Shown one piece after another: positions 29,951 to 39,755 of a DNA stretch of 64,000 bases (the first letter of the stretch is position 1; the number at the start of each line of letters is the position of its first letter). This DNA comes from Pyronema omphalodes (Eukaryota > Ascomycota > Pezizomycetes > Pezizales > Pyronemataceae): the NCBI GenBank assembly GCA_024516155.1, contig JAJJXM010000036.1, positions 546,957 through 610,956 on the forward strand. The letters run 5' to 3'. Both the position numbers and the translations under genes were made by a program. A model generated the notes under the pieces. It was not told where the DNA came from. It saw only the letters and a list, made by a program, of their open reading frames with translations, and searched no databases.

Positions 29951-31276
29951 ACTTATCCTGGAATTTTATCCGATTAACACTCCGCTGTGCATCTCCTCAC
30001 GAGATTCTGCCACGGAATCCCTGTCTACTGCATTCCCTTGTTTCTCAAATTTCTTTCTCTACTGCTCTGATATTCACTTCTCTGAACTAACATCCTAATT
30101 GTCAGATGCTTCTAATGACATGAATTCACTGTTCCTACGCGACGAGCGACTGAAGGCCAACAAACTAAACAAGTCCCGCTACGAAGACATTGATGTTGAC
30201 GACGCCCTGGCCTCGGCCTTTCTTGCCAAAGCAACTATAGACGATCCCGACGAGGCCATAGGTCCTGATTTACTTGACGGCGACCCGACCTCTTACACCG
30301 CAGCAATGAAGAGCGCCGACCGGGACAACTGGAGAACTGCGATGCAAGAAGAATGGAACTCTTTACTGATAAACGAAACCTTCCAGGCCTTCAAATCAAA
30401 TGACAATGCAGAGCCTCTCCGACCAGTGTCATCGCCTGATGCATTCGACAATCAAACATCCTACAGCTGTCACGGCTCGAGAATTATTACCTTCCCCCTC
30501 CTCGTCATTCATTCACCTATTATCATTCGCTTCATTATCCAGCACTCGTTTGTTTATTTATTTCTATTATCCTTCGGTCTTCGATCATCACTCGTCACTC
30601 GCCTGGGTTAGGGTTGCGCTCAATTCCCAAATTGCCAAAAAGGTCACGTGACTTATCCCCAGGGTTAGGGGTCAGCTCGGATCCCTTTTCGGAAATTCCA
30701 TACCTACGGTCTACCGATCATCTTATCCGATTAGATAAGATCGGTCACGTGTTCTAATCAATAGTAGATCAGTATGCACGCGCACTGGTCTACTAATGTG
30801 CGCACACGTGACTAGGGCTAGGGCACGATCATCTTATCGATAAGATAAGATCTAGTCATGTGACCTTATCAGTATTGCACCATCTTTCCAATCGCAGCTG
30901 ATCTGGTTTCACGTGACTAGGGTTAGGGTTGCACCCGCACGCACACAAACTAGGGTTAGGTTTGTGACCGTACGCGCACAGCTAGGGTTAGGGTTACGGA
31001 CGCACGCGCACGATTAGGGCTACGGAAGCGCGCGCGTGACTACGCTTAGGGTTACGCTAGCGCGCACGCGAAGCACGCTACCGCGCACGCGAGTTACGCT
31101 ATCGCGCATGCGAGATACGCTAACGAGCGCGCGACGAGGCTGTGCACGCAAACACGCTAATTTGGTACGAACGCGTTAGCGCGTCTAGAACGCGCAACCG
31201 CGACCGCGTTGTTTACTTAGTTATTTTTCGGGAAAATTCTGCAAGTAGTGGCTCGGCGTGTAAGGAGGAAAAATTG

Positions 31277-31284
31277 TATATAAG
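31277..31284 (+). promoter_or_regulatory. TATA box of element E
   Basis: TATATAAG, 50 nt upstream of the self-primer segment 31327-31338. Confidence 0.6.
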
Positions 31285-31326
31285 AGGATTGTTTCTTTGT
31301 TTGTTTATTTTGTTTTTCTTTTCTCC

Positions 31327-31338
31327 TTACACAGTTAT
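31327..31338 (+). promoter_or_regulatory. Putative transcript 5' end / self-primer of element E
   Basis: TTACACAGTTAT is the exact reverse complement of 31610-31621, immediately inside the 5' LTR. Confidence 0.6.
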
Positions 31339-31609
31339 TTGTTTATTTACAAATTCAAATACTTTGTCGAAAATCTTTGTTTACGTCCTCGTTCTCGTCC
31401 GCGTCTTTGGATCTCTTTGTCCCTTGAAATCTTTGTTTATTTCCTTAACTTCTAAACACAGAAAGTCTTTAAGTTGATGCTAGACACAGCTTAAGAGTTT
31501 CTAACGTTGAAGTTATCATAAGGATATATCCATTGAACTCAAGAGTGAATAATTGAGAAGAGCCCTCAGGTTCTCCGTCAGCTATCTCTCCCTTGTTCGC
31601 CGTTACAAC

Positions 31610-31621
31610 ATAACTGTGTAA
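31610..31621 (+). other. Putative self-priming primer binding site of element E
   Basis: ATAACTGTGTAA begins 3 nt after the LTR end, the same offset as in B. No TGG-type tRNA site. Confidence 0.6.
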
Positions 31622-31850
31622 TCAAGACCTGCCGGCTCTACCGTCAACTCTCGATTACAGCAAGCTTTACATGCTTCACAACCTCTGGTTCTACGAATTC
31701 ATCAATCTATTACCGATCTTCCGTTCCCTCGAAAACCCCGTCGTCCTTGACGAAATCGAAATTGCTCGACAACTCGGAAACGAATACGCAGCAACTCGAA
31801 TTCAATACAACGACGAAACCAACATCTGGCACCTCCGTTAATCCCTCGAA

Positions 31851-32969
31851 ATGGACCAAAACAACAAGGTCGTCGTGGCCCTGTACCTCAACGAAGCCGA
31901 AAGGTTAGAGGTCGAACAGGACCCTACGAAGATCAAATTGGTCCGTAACGCCGTAAAGGAATACGAACGAGACTGTCAACTTAGGGACGACCTTCGAGCC
32001 GAACTCACAGAAGCTCGAAAGGACAACTCCCTCTACGCTCAACGAATTACCGATTTGGAAAGAGATCTCGAAAGCGCCAACGCCTCCGTTCGACTCCTAC
32101 AAGCCCTTACGAAAAACGGTCCCCTTCCGAATACCCGTCCCATCGAATTACCCCACCCACCTGAGTTCTCTGGTGAACGCAAGGAACTCTTGAACTTCAT
32201 CTCGAAGGTCAGATCCAAGCTCGCCGGAGACTCCTCCCGCTTTACCGACGATCAACATAAGCTACGTTATACTTATGGATATCTCAAAGGCAACGCTCAG
32301 AATCAAATTCAACCCTACGTCCTTACAGATAAGATTAAGCTTAAGGACGTTGAGGCTCTCATTACAATTCTGGAAGCTGCCTTCGGAGATCCTGATCAAG
32401 TTGGTACTGCATCTGCGGAATTGGATAAACTTCAACAGGGCAACCGTGAGTTTAGCCAATACTACGCAGAATTCCAACGATTAATGGCCATCTTGAACTA
32501 CGACGAAAACGCAAAGAAGGCTGCTCTGAAGCGTGGACTCTCTCGAGACCTTCAGACCAGTCTTGTTTACCAAGCCGAAGAACCTCAGAACTTCACCAAA
32601 TTTGTGGATCTTTGTATGAAGCTAGATTACAGAATTCGAGCTCATTCAAACACCACAAAGCGGCACGTTTCTTCGGTCCCCAGTCGTTCCAGCTCCACGC
32701 CGTCTCGCCCGGCGTCCCACCCAACGAATACCAATAGTGGTAATTACGGATCGGCCCCCATGGACCTATCAGCTTCCCAAAAGGCTCAGAACCAACGCCG
32801 TCGTGATGAACGAATGGCTAAGGGACTTTGTCTTTATTGTGGATCAGCCGATCATTTCAAGAACGAATGTTCTACGTTGGCAGCAAACAACTCCCGCAAG
32901 ATTCGCCTAGCCGCCGCCGAGGTTTTGGATATTCCAACAAACCCCGACGTCGACCAGGGAAAAGAGTAG
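31851..32969 (+). CDS. gag: Gag polyprotein of element E
   Basis: 372 residues from ATG. The N-terminal part is charged and probably coiled (DDLRAELTEARKDN ... LERDLESANASV). A retrotransposon capsid domain follows (SGERKELLNFISKVRSKLA ... FGDPDQVGTAS). Then come a Ser/Pro-rich linker and a CCHC zinc knuckle (CLYCGSADHFKNEC). The capsid domain is alignable with that of B (FGDPD, REFSQYYAEF). Pol lies in the -1 frame and is already open from at least 32828, so the two overlap by 140 nt or more. Intact. Confidence 0.92.
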   Translation: MDQNNKVVVALYLNEAERLEVEQDPTKIKLVRNAVKEYERDCQLRDDLRAELTEARKDNSLYAQRITDLERDLESANASVRLLQALTKNGPLPNTRPIELPHPPEFSGERKELLNFISKVRSKLAGDSSRFTDDQHKLRYTYGYLKGNAQNQIQPYVLTDKIKLKDVEALITILEAAFGDPDQVGTASAELDKLQQGNREFSQYYAEFQRLMAILNYDENAKKAALKRGLSRDLQTSLVYQAEEPQNFTKFVDLCMKLDYRIRAHSNTTKRHVSSVPSRSSSTPSRPASHPTNTNSGNYGSAPMDLSASQKAQNQRRRDERMAKGLCLYCGSADHFKNECSTLAANNSRKIRLAAAEVLDIPTNPDVDQGKE

Positions 32970-35900
32970 TCCATCAACAGCCTGTTGGCTCTGTTGTTGG
33001 ACCAGCCCCTGCCTCGTCTTTCGTTTCATCTCAGGAAATCGTTTATGTATCCGCTAGTTCTTTGTCAAGTAAACAAGAAAACGAATTGGATGGGAATCAT
33101 TTGGTCGTGCCATGTACACTAACTGAACACAATACCAAGATCGATACTCATGCTCTCGTAGACTGCGGATGCACAGGAATTTCCTTCATGAACGAAGACT
33201 TCGCACGCCAACACAACTTCCCCCGTTATCAATTGAAAAACCCCGAAATGGTCGAAGTAATTGATGGATGACCTATTTCATCAGGAGACATCACCGAATA
33301 CGTTGAAGTCGAATGTACAATAGGAGACCATCATGAATTACTAACTGCCTACGTTACTCGGCTTGGTCATTATCCCCTCGTTTTAGGAATCCCATGGCTT
33401 CGTAAACACGATGTTACAATAAACTTCGCCGATAACGATATCAAGTTCTCATCACCGAACTGCCTCCCCCACCGAACCACGTTAACACCCACCCCTGTTA
33501 AGGGTATTGCTCCGAAACAACAGAATAAGATCTGTGCCATTTCAGCTACGACGTTTCGACGAATTGTAAACAATGCCAACAACCGTTACGGAAAAGTCGA
33601 ACAATTCTCCTTATCTTTGAACGAAATCACCACAGCTCTTCAACCAGAGAAAGAGGAACCGGATCTTAAGACTATTGTACCACCCGAATATCACCAGTAC
33701 TTGGGAATCTTCGAAAAAGTCAACGCCGATAAGTTACCGCCCCATCGACCGTCGGATCACAAGATATCACTCGTCGATGGTTTTCAGCCTCCCTTCTGTC
33801 CTCTTTACTCCCTATCACGTCCAGAGTTGGAGGAATTGAAACGTTGGTTAGATGAGAACCTTACCAAAGGTTTCATCCGTGCTTCCTCGTCCCCAGCGGC
33901 CGCTCCCATTCTTTTCGTAAAGAAAGGCGATGGTTCATTACGTTTGGTGGTCGATTATCGTGGAATCAACGCCGGAACGATCAAGAATCGCTACCCTCTT
34001 CCCCTGATGCAGGATACCTTAATGAACCTTTCAAGAGCTAAGTGGTTCACTAAGCTCGACATTAGGGGGGCGTATAACTTAATACGTATGGCAAATGGGG
34101 AAGAATGGAAAACCGCTTTTCGTACCCGGTACGGATTATTCGAATCATTGGTTATGCCCTTCGGCCTTACCAATGCCCCTGCTACGTTTCAGAACTTCAT
34201 TAACGACGTATTGGCACCTTACCTTGATCGATTCTGCACTGCCTATTTTGACGACACCCTGATCTATTCGGATAATCTCGAAGAACATAAACAACATGTT
34301 AAATTGATTCTCGAAGCATTCGAAAAAGCAGGGTTACATCTCAAACCAGAGAAATGCGAGTTCCACCAGAAGGAAGTAAAGTACTTAGGACTCATCATTA
34401 GTACAGAAGGTATAAAGATGGATCCTGAGAAGATTACTGCAGTTCGAGATTGGGAATCTCCCCAGAACCTCAAAGATGTTAGAGCGTTTTTGGGATTTGC
34501 AAACTTCTATCGACGTTTCGTTAAGAACTATTCAAAAATAGTCCAACCTCTTACGTTACTCACACGTAAAGGAGTTCCTTTCGTCTGGTCAGAATCCCAA
34601 CAACAGGCCTTTGAGGAATTGAAGTCAACATTTACATCCGCCCCCGTTTTGGCTCGTTTCGACCCAGACCGGGATGTTATTGTCGAAACCGATGCTTCTG
34701 ATTATGTCTCCGCCGGAGTTCTTTCTCAATATGATGATGAAGGAATCTTACATCCTATTGCTTACTTCTCAAAGAAACATTCCCCCGCTGAATGTAACTA
34801 TGAGATATACGATAAAGAACTCATGGCTATCGTCCGGGCCTTCGAGGAATGGCGTCCCGAATTGCAATCTGTTATTAACCCCATCCGAGTACTGTCAGAT
34901 CATAAGAATCTGGAATATTTCACTTCGACAAAGCTCTTGAACCGCCGTCAAGCCCGTTGGTCCCAGTTCTTGTCTCAGTTTAATTTTAAGATTGTTTACC
35001 GCCCCGGTACCGCAGGCGGTAAACCAGACGCACTGACTCGTCGATCCGGAGATCTGCCTAAAGAGGGGGATGAACGCTCCCTAGAGAACCACACAACGAT
35101 CATTAAGCCAGAGAATATCCTTCACGCTGCGGCTGTTACCCCCAGTAATCAACAAACAATAACGAATTCGCAACAAACCGTAATACCGGACCCACAACAA
35201 ACAAACCCCACCTTATCCCAGCTCTTCACGGAAGCCTACGAGAAAGACCCATTCCCCATTAAGGTTATTGAAATGCTAAACAATAACACTCGTTATTGTA
35301 AAGACATTACATTAGCTGAATGTACAGTAAACAATAACCGTTTATTCTACCGGGGATGTTTATGGGTCCCGAATTACGAACCCCTACGATTACACCTAAT
35401 GCAACAACACCACGACTCTCCTACGGCTGGACACCCAGGTAGATCTAAAACATTAGAATACCTCTCAAGAACCTATACGTGGCCCCAGATGAGGACAGAC
35501 GTGGAAAGATATATTCGAAATTGTCATACCTGCCAACGTTCGAAACCTACCAGACATGCCCCGTTTGGTATCCTACGTCCACTACCTATTCCAGAAAGAC
35601 CTTGGCAGGACATATCAATGGACTTCGTAACAGGATTACCGTGGTCCAATGGGTGTGATGCAATTTGGGTAGTGGTGGATAGATTAACCAAAGAACGACA
35701 TCTGATTGCCTGTCGAACAGACATCGACGCAAAGGAATTATCGTCTTTGTTTATTACCCACATCTTTCGATTGCATGGACTCCCTCTTACCATTATCTCT
35801 GATCGAGGACCTCAATTCGCTGCTTTGTTTTGGAAGAATCTCTGTCGACGTTTGGGAATCGAGCCTCGATTATCTACAGCATTCCATCCTCAAACGGACG

Positions 35901-36685
35901 GCCAAACAGAACGAATGAACGCCATTATGGAACAATACCTCCGAGCTCACGTCAACTATCTTCAAGACGATTGGGCTGATTGGTTACCATTAGCGGAATT
36001 CGCTGCGAATAACCAAGCATCCGAGACAACGGGAACTTCCCCGTTCTTTGCTAATAAAGGATTCGACCCCCGTTGTCAATTCGATTTACTTCCAGCAGCT
36101 ACGAACGATGTAAACGATCGACGGGCCCTCACAACTTCGAAAACCCTCGCCGAAATCCATAACCATTTACGAGCTGAGATCAACAGAGCTAATCTACGTT
36201 ATCAAGAGAATGCCGATAAACATCGACTTCCGTCACCGAATTATCAGCCCGGAGATCTGGTATGGATGAATGCCCGTAATTGGAAAACCCGTCGACCCTC
36301 CCGGAAATTAGACAACAAACGTTACGGACCCCTCAAGATTATCGCCAAAGTATCCCCCTATGCCTATCGATTAGAACTACCTCCGACAATGAAATGTCAC
36401 AACGTTCAACATGTTTCCTTATTGGAACCCGCTGCGAATGACCCCTACCCCGGTCAACAATCAGACCCACCACCCCCGGTGGAAATCGACGGTGAAGACG
36501 AATACTTCATCGAAGCTATCCTCGACTCCCGAATTCACCGGAAGAAACTTCAGTATATGGTTAAATGGGTTGGATACGATACGCCCGATTGGGAACCCGC
36601 CGAACTCCATTTCGACAGTAAAGCCGTTGACGACTTTCATAAAAAGTATCCCGATAAACCGGGACCCCTCCCCAACTTATCTTAG
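32828..36685 (+). pseudogene. pol: Pol polyprotein of element E with one premature TGA
   Basis: One open frame except for a TGA at 33269-33271, where B-family elements have an Arg codon (GRPISSG), so probably CGA to TGA. Before it: protease with DCGC (33161-33172) instead of the usual DCGA. After it: reverse transcriptase (LVVDYRGIN; YFDDTLIYS where relatives have YLDDILIYS, catalytic aspartates kept), RNase H (ETDASDY), integrase HHCC zinc domain (HHDSPTAGH ... CHTCQRS), core SMDFVTG, ISDRGPQF and QTDGQTERMN, and chromodomain (EDEYFIEAILDSR ... YMVKWVGYD). Only the TGA is a clear break. Confidence 0.93.
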
Positions 36686-36707
36686 AAGTTACTTCGCCGG
36701 AGCTCAG

Positions 36708-36724
36708 TCCAAGAAGGGGGATCC
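36708..36724 (+). other. Polypurine tract of element E
   Basis: AAGAAGGGGGATCC directly in front of TGTCAC of the 3' LTR. Confidence 0.65.
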
Positions 36725-37864
36725 TGTCACGGCTCGAGAATTATTACCTTCCCCCTCCTCGTCATTCATTCACCTATTATCATTCGCTTCATTATCCAGC
36801 ACTCGTTTGTTTATTTATTTCTATTATCCTTCGGTCTTCGATCATCACTCGTCACTCGCCTGGGTTAGGGTTGCGCTCAATTCCCGAATTGTCAGAAAGG
36901 TCACGTGACTTATCCCCAGGGTTAGGGGTCAGCTCGGATCCCTTTTCGGAAATTCCATACCTACGGTCTACCGATCATCTTATCCGATTAGATAAGATCG
37001 GTCACGTGTTCTAATCAATAGTAGATCAGTATGCACGCGCACTGGTCTACTAATGTGCGCACACGTGACTAGGGCTAGGGCACGATCATCTTATCGATAA
37101 GATAAGATCTAGTCATGTGACCTTATCAGTATTGCACCATCTTTCCAATCGCAGCTGATCTGGTTTCACGTGACTAGGGTTAGGGTTGCACCCGCACGCA
37201 CACAAACTAGGGTTAGGTTTGTGACCGTACGCGCACAGCTAGGGTTAGGGTTACGGACGCACGCGCACGATTAGGGCTACGGAAGCGCGCGCGTGACTAC
37301 GCTTAGGGTTACGCTAGCGCGCACGCGAAGCACGCTACCGCGCACGCGAGTTACGCTATCGCGCACGCGAGATACGCTAACGAGCGCGCGACGAGGCTGT
37401 GCACGCAAACACGCTAATTTGGTACGAACGCGTTAGCGCGTCTAGAACGCGCAACCGCGACCGCGTTGTTTACTTAGTTATTTTTCGGGAAAATTCTGCA
37501 AGTAGTGGCTCGGCGTGTAAGGAGGAAAAATTGTATATAAGAGGATTGTTTCTTTGTTTGTTTATTTTGTTTTTCTTTTCTCCTTACACAGTTATTTGTT
37601 TATTTACAAATTCAAATACTTTGTCGAAAATCTTTGTTTACGTCCTCGTTCTCGTCCCCGTCTTTGGATCTCTTTGTCCCTTGAAATCTTTGTTTATTTC
37701 CTTAACTTCTAAACACAGAAAGTCTTTAAGTTGATGCTAGACACAGCTTAAGAGTTTCTAACGTTGAAGTTATCATAAGGATATATCCATTGAACTCAAG
37801 AGTGAATAATTGAGAAGAGCCCTCAGGTTCTCCGTCAGCTATCTCTCCCTTGTTCGCCGTTACA
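36725..37864 (+). repeat. 3' LTR of element E
   Basis: 1140 bp; the differences from the 5' LTR that I can see include three in a 13-bp window near 36885-36896. Followed by the ACAGC duplication. Confidence 0.95.
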
Positions 37865-39367
37865 ACAGCGGCATCACTGTGCCCTTTGGATGCAAGCCCT
37901 TGAAGTGTCGATGGATTTACAAAACCAAACGCAACATTGACGGCAGCACAAAGTTCAAGGCCCGACTGGTTATAAAGGGTTATGAACAAGTTCCGGGAAT
38001 TGATTATGATGAGACATATGCACCTGTCTCCAAGCTAAGTACTCTACGTTACCTGCTAAGCTTATCTGCAACCAGGGGGTGGTCAGTCGACCAAATGAAT
38101 GTTGTCACGGCCTTCCTCAACCCAGCCATTGACAACGACAGGACTTTCATGTCCATGCCTCCTGGCATCGAATGGCTCGATAAACGTCTATCAAAAACAT
38201 CGACGGTTCGCCTGCTGAAAGCCCTGTACGGGCTAAAACAGGCACCCCGATTATGGTGGGCCCAGATTAATGACTTCCTCATGAAGCAAGGTTTCCGACA
38301 GGCACACGCCGACTCCAACCTCTACCTCATGAAGGACGCATTTCTGCTCTTATATGTCGACGATATCTTGATCTTCAATCTGACAAAACAGAGGATGGGC
38401 GACAACATCAAGAAGGCCCTCAGTGCTCGCTTCAAAATGACAGATCTCGGAAAAGCGACTCGTTTTCTCGGCCTCGAACTCGAATACTTGCCTGACGGAA
38501 GCATTGCCATCTCGCAGAAGCATTACATTGAGGGGGTGATTGCCAGATACGGTCTTCTTGAGGCCGCACCCACCTCTTCCCCAATGGACATTCATGTTGA
38601 TCTTGAGAATATTGACTGCGAAGACAAGACCACTGATGAACAGCAAAAACGCCTGTATCTATCAATGGTCGGATCACTGATGTACGCAGCAATCGGAACT
38701 CGTCCTGACATCGCCTTCGCCGTGACTGCCCTCAGCCGATACAATCAGTCGCCTCTAGCAATGCATGACCGCTGCCAAAAGGGTCATCCGATACTTGAAA
38801 GGTACGAAAAATTTGTCGATTATCTACAAGCGTAACCACGACATACCGCAGGACTGTTTGCGACTCTTCTCCGACAGCGACTGGGCCGGCAGTACAGCCG
38901 ATCGGAAAAGCGTCGGGGGGTGCGTAGTCCTTGCGCCAGGAGCGGACGGGCCGATCCACTGGAGCTCAAAGATGCAGTCCGTCATCGCCCTCTCCACTCT
39001 TGAAGCCGAGTACATTGCATGCAGCAATGCGACCCCCGAAGCGATCTGGTTCTGCCTATTGATGGACGACACCGAAGCCTGGGATAACAAAGTGCCGACC
39101 TCGGTCCGTTGCGACAACATGGGAGCACTTCGCCTCCTTCAGACCGGCGTCATCAAGGCGAAAACAAAACACATCGATGTGAAGTTTCACCACTCGATCG
39201 ACGAAGCTAGAAAGGGAACGGTATCGTTCGAATACATTGCGTCCAAAGAAAATGTCGCAGATATCCTCACTAAACCGCTCCCTGGACCAACACACGCGTT
39301 GGCCGTGAAACCTTTAGGGATGGAAACGCTGAGTGGTAATAATGATCAATGGGTTTGGTTTGAATGA

Positions 39368-39594
39368 ATAAGTGTGTGTTGAGATCGAAGTATGGCTGCT
39401 GAATTGCTGATTATGATGATGATTGAATTGTGTTGTTTCTACTTGGGTTGTTCTTCTTATGGGTTTTCACTTCTTCTTTTATGGGTAATAGGGTATTTTC
39501 CTTTTCTATGGTATTGTTCTTGTTTTCTGTTTTGATGGATTGTTATTTCTGCTTATTATTATGTTTGTAGCACCCGTCCTTAGACGAGGGGGTG
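39368..39594 (+). other. Copia D 3' untranslated region and polypurine tract
   Basis: T-rich, no gene; a purine stretch (GACGAGGGGGTG) at about 39582-39594 abuts the 3' LTR. Nearly identical to 61989-62233 in I. Confidence 0.7.
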
Positions 39595-39755
39595 TGTTGA
39601 AGTGCGCCTAAGGCCCTAGTGCTTAGGTGGAGGTGGACCACTCTCTATGTATAGGCACTCGCTTGCCCGTCTATGTCTGACTCTTCACGCTCGTTAATAC
39701 ATTCGGTCACCACCTCCACTTTCTTCTTCTTCTCGTGCCTGTGAGACCTTCGACA
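39595..39755 (+). repeat. 3' LTR of Copia D
   Basis: 161 bp, followed by CATAT. Confidence 0.95.

Larger units (their letters stand above)
23303..30105 (+). other. Intron-like segment of Copia D (392 nt without element C)
   Basis: GTATGT at 23303 and CTAAC...CAG ending at 30105. With Gypsy C and one TSD removed the length is 392 nt, the same as in copy I. The 3' splice site here reads GTCAG, in I it reads CATAG. Confidence 0.5.
30468..31607 (+). repeat. 5' LTR of element E
   Basis: 1140 bp. Its U3 region holds five GGTTAGG telomere-like motifs, four CACGTG boxes, two inverted GATA-type repeats (30720-30741, 30831-30851) and many alternating CG/CA steps (CGCGCAC). A TATATAAG box is at 31277-31284. 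Confidence 0.95.
30468..37864 (+). mobile_element. Gypsy chromovirus E, TSD ACAGC
   Basis: LTRs of 1140 bp (30468-31607, 36725-37864) with TGTCAC...GTTACA ends differ at about five positions by eye. Duplication ACAGC at 30463-30467 and 37865-37869. A different lineage from the B family but with the same gene order and chromodomain. It is inserted in the Copia D reverse transcriptase gene. Confidence 0.95.
30106..39367 (+). pseudogene. pol: Copia D reverse transcriptase-RNase H, split by Gypsy E and frameshifted
   Basis: Coding resumes after the putative 3' splice site (ASNDMNSLFLRDERLKANK), runs to 30467, is interrupted by Gypsy E, and continues at 37870 (ITVPFGCKPLKCRWIYKTK). Reverse transcriptase motifs: LKALYGLKQAPRLWW and YVDDILIFN; RNase H: LFSDSDWAG, TLEAEYIA and ENVADILTKPLPG. 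Compared with I, two bases (CA) are missing near 38764, shifting the frame in the segment between reverse transcriptase and RNase H. The nonsense codon present in I at the E insertion site is absent here (TAC). Confidence 0.92.
19087..39755 (+). mobile_element. Complete Copia element D with three nested insertions, TSD CATAT
   Basis: Identical 161-bp LTRs (19087-19247, 39595-39755) and the target duplication CATAT (19082-19086 and 39756-39760) define it. Inside are a family-F solo LTR (20184-21592), Gypsy C (23545-29950) and Gypsy E (30468-37864), each with its own 5-bp duplication. Without them D is about 5.4 kb: gag, UGA, protease-integrase, a 392-nt intron-like segment, reverse transcriptase-RNase H, polypurine tract. 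Confidence 0.95.

Noticed and set aside
30600..31060. TTAGGG motifs as a telomere or interstitial telomere
   Set aside because: They are dispersed, imperfect and present in both LTRs of E, so they belong to the element.
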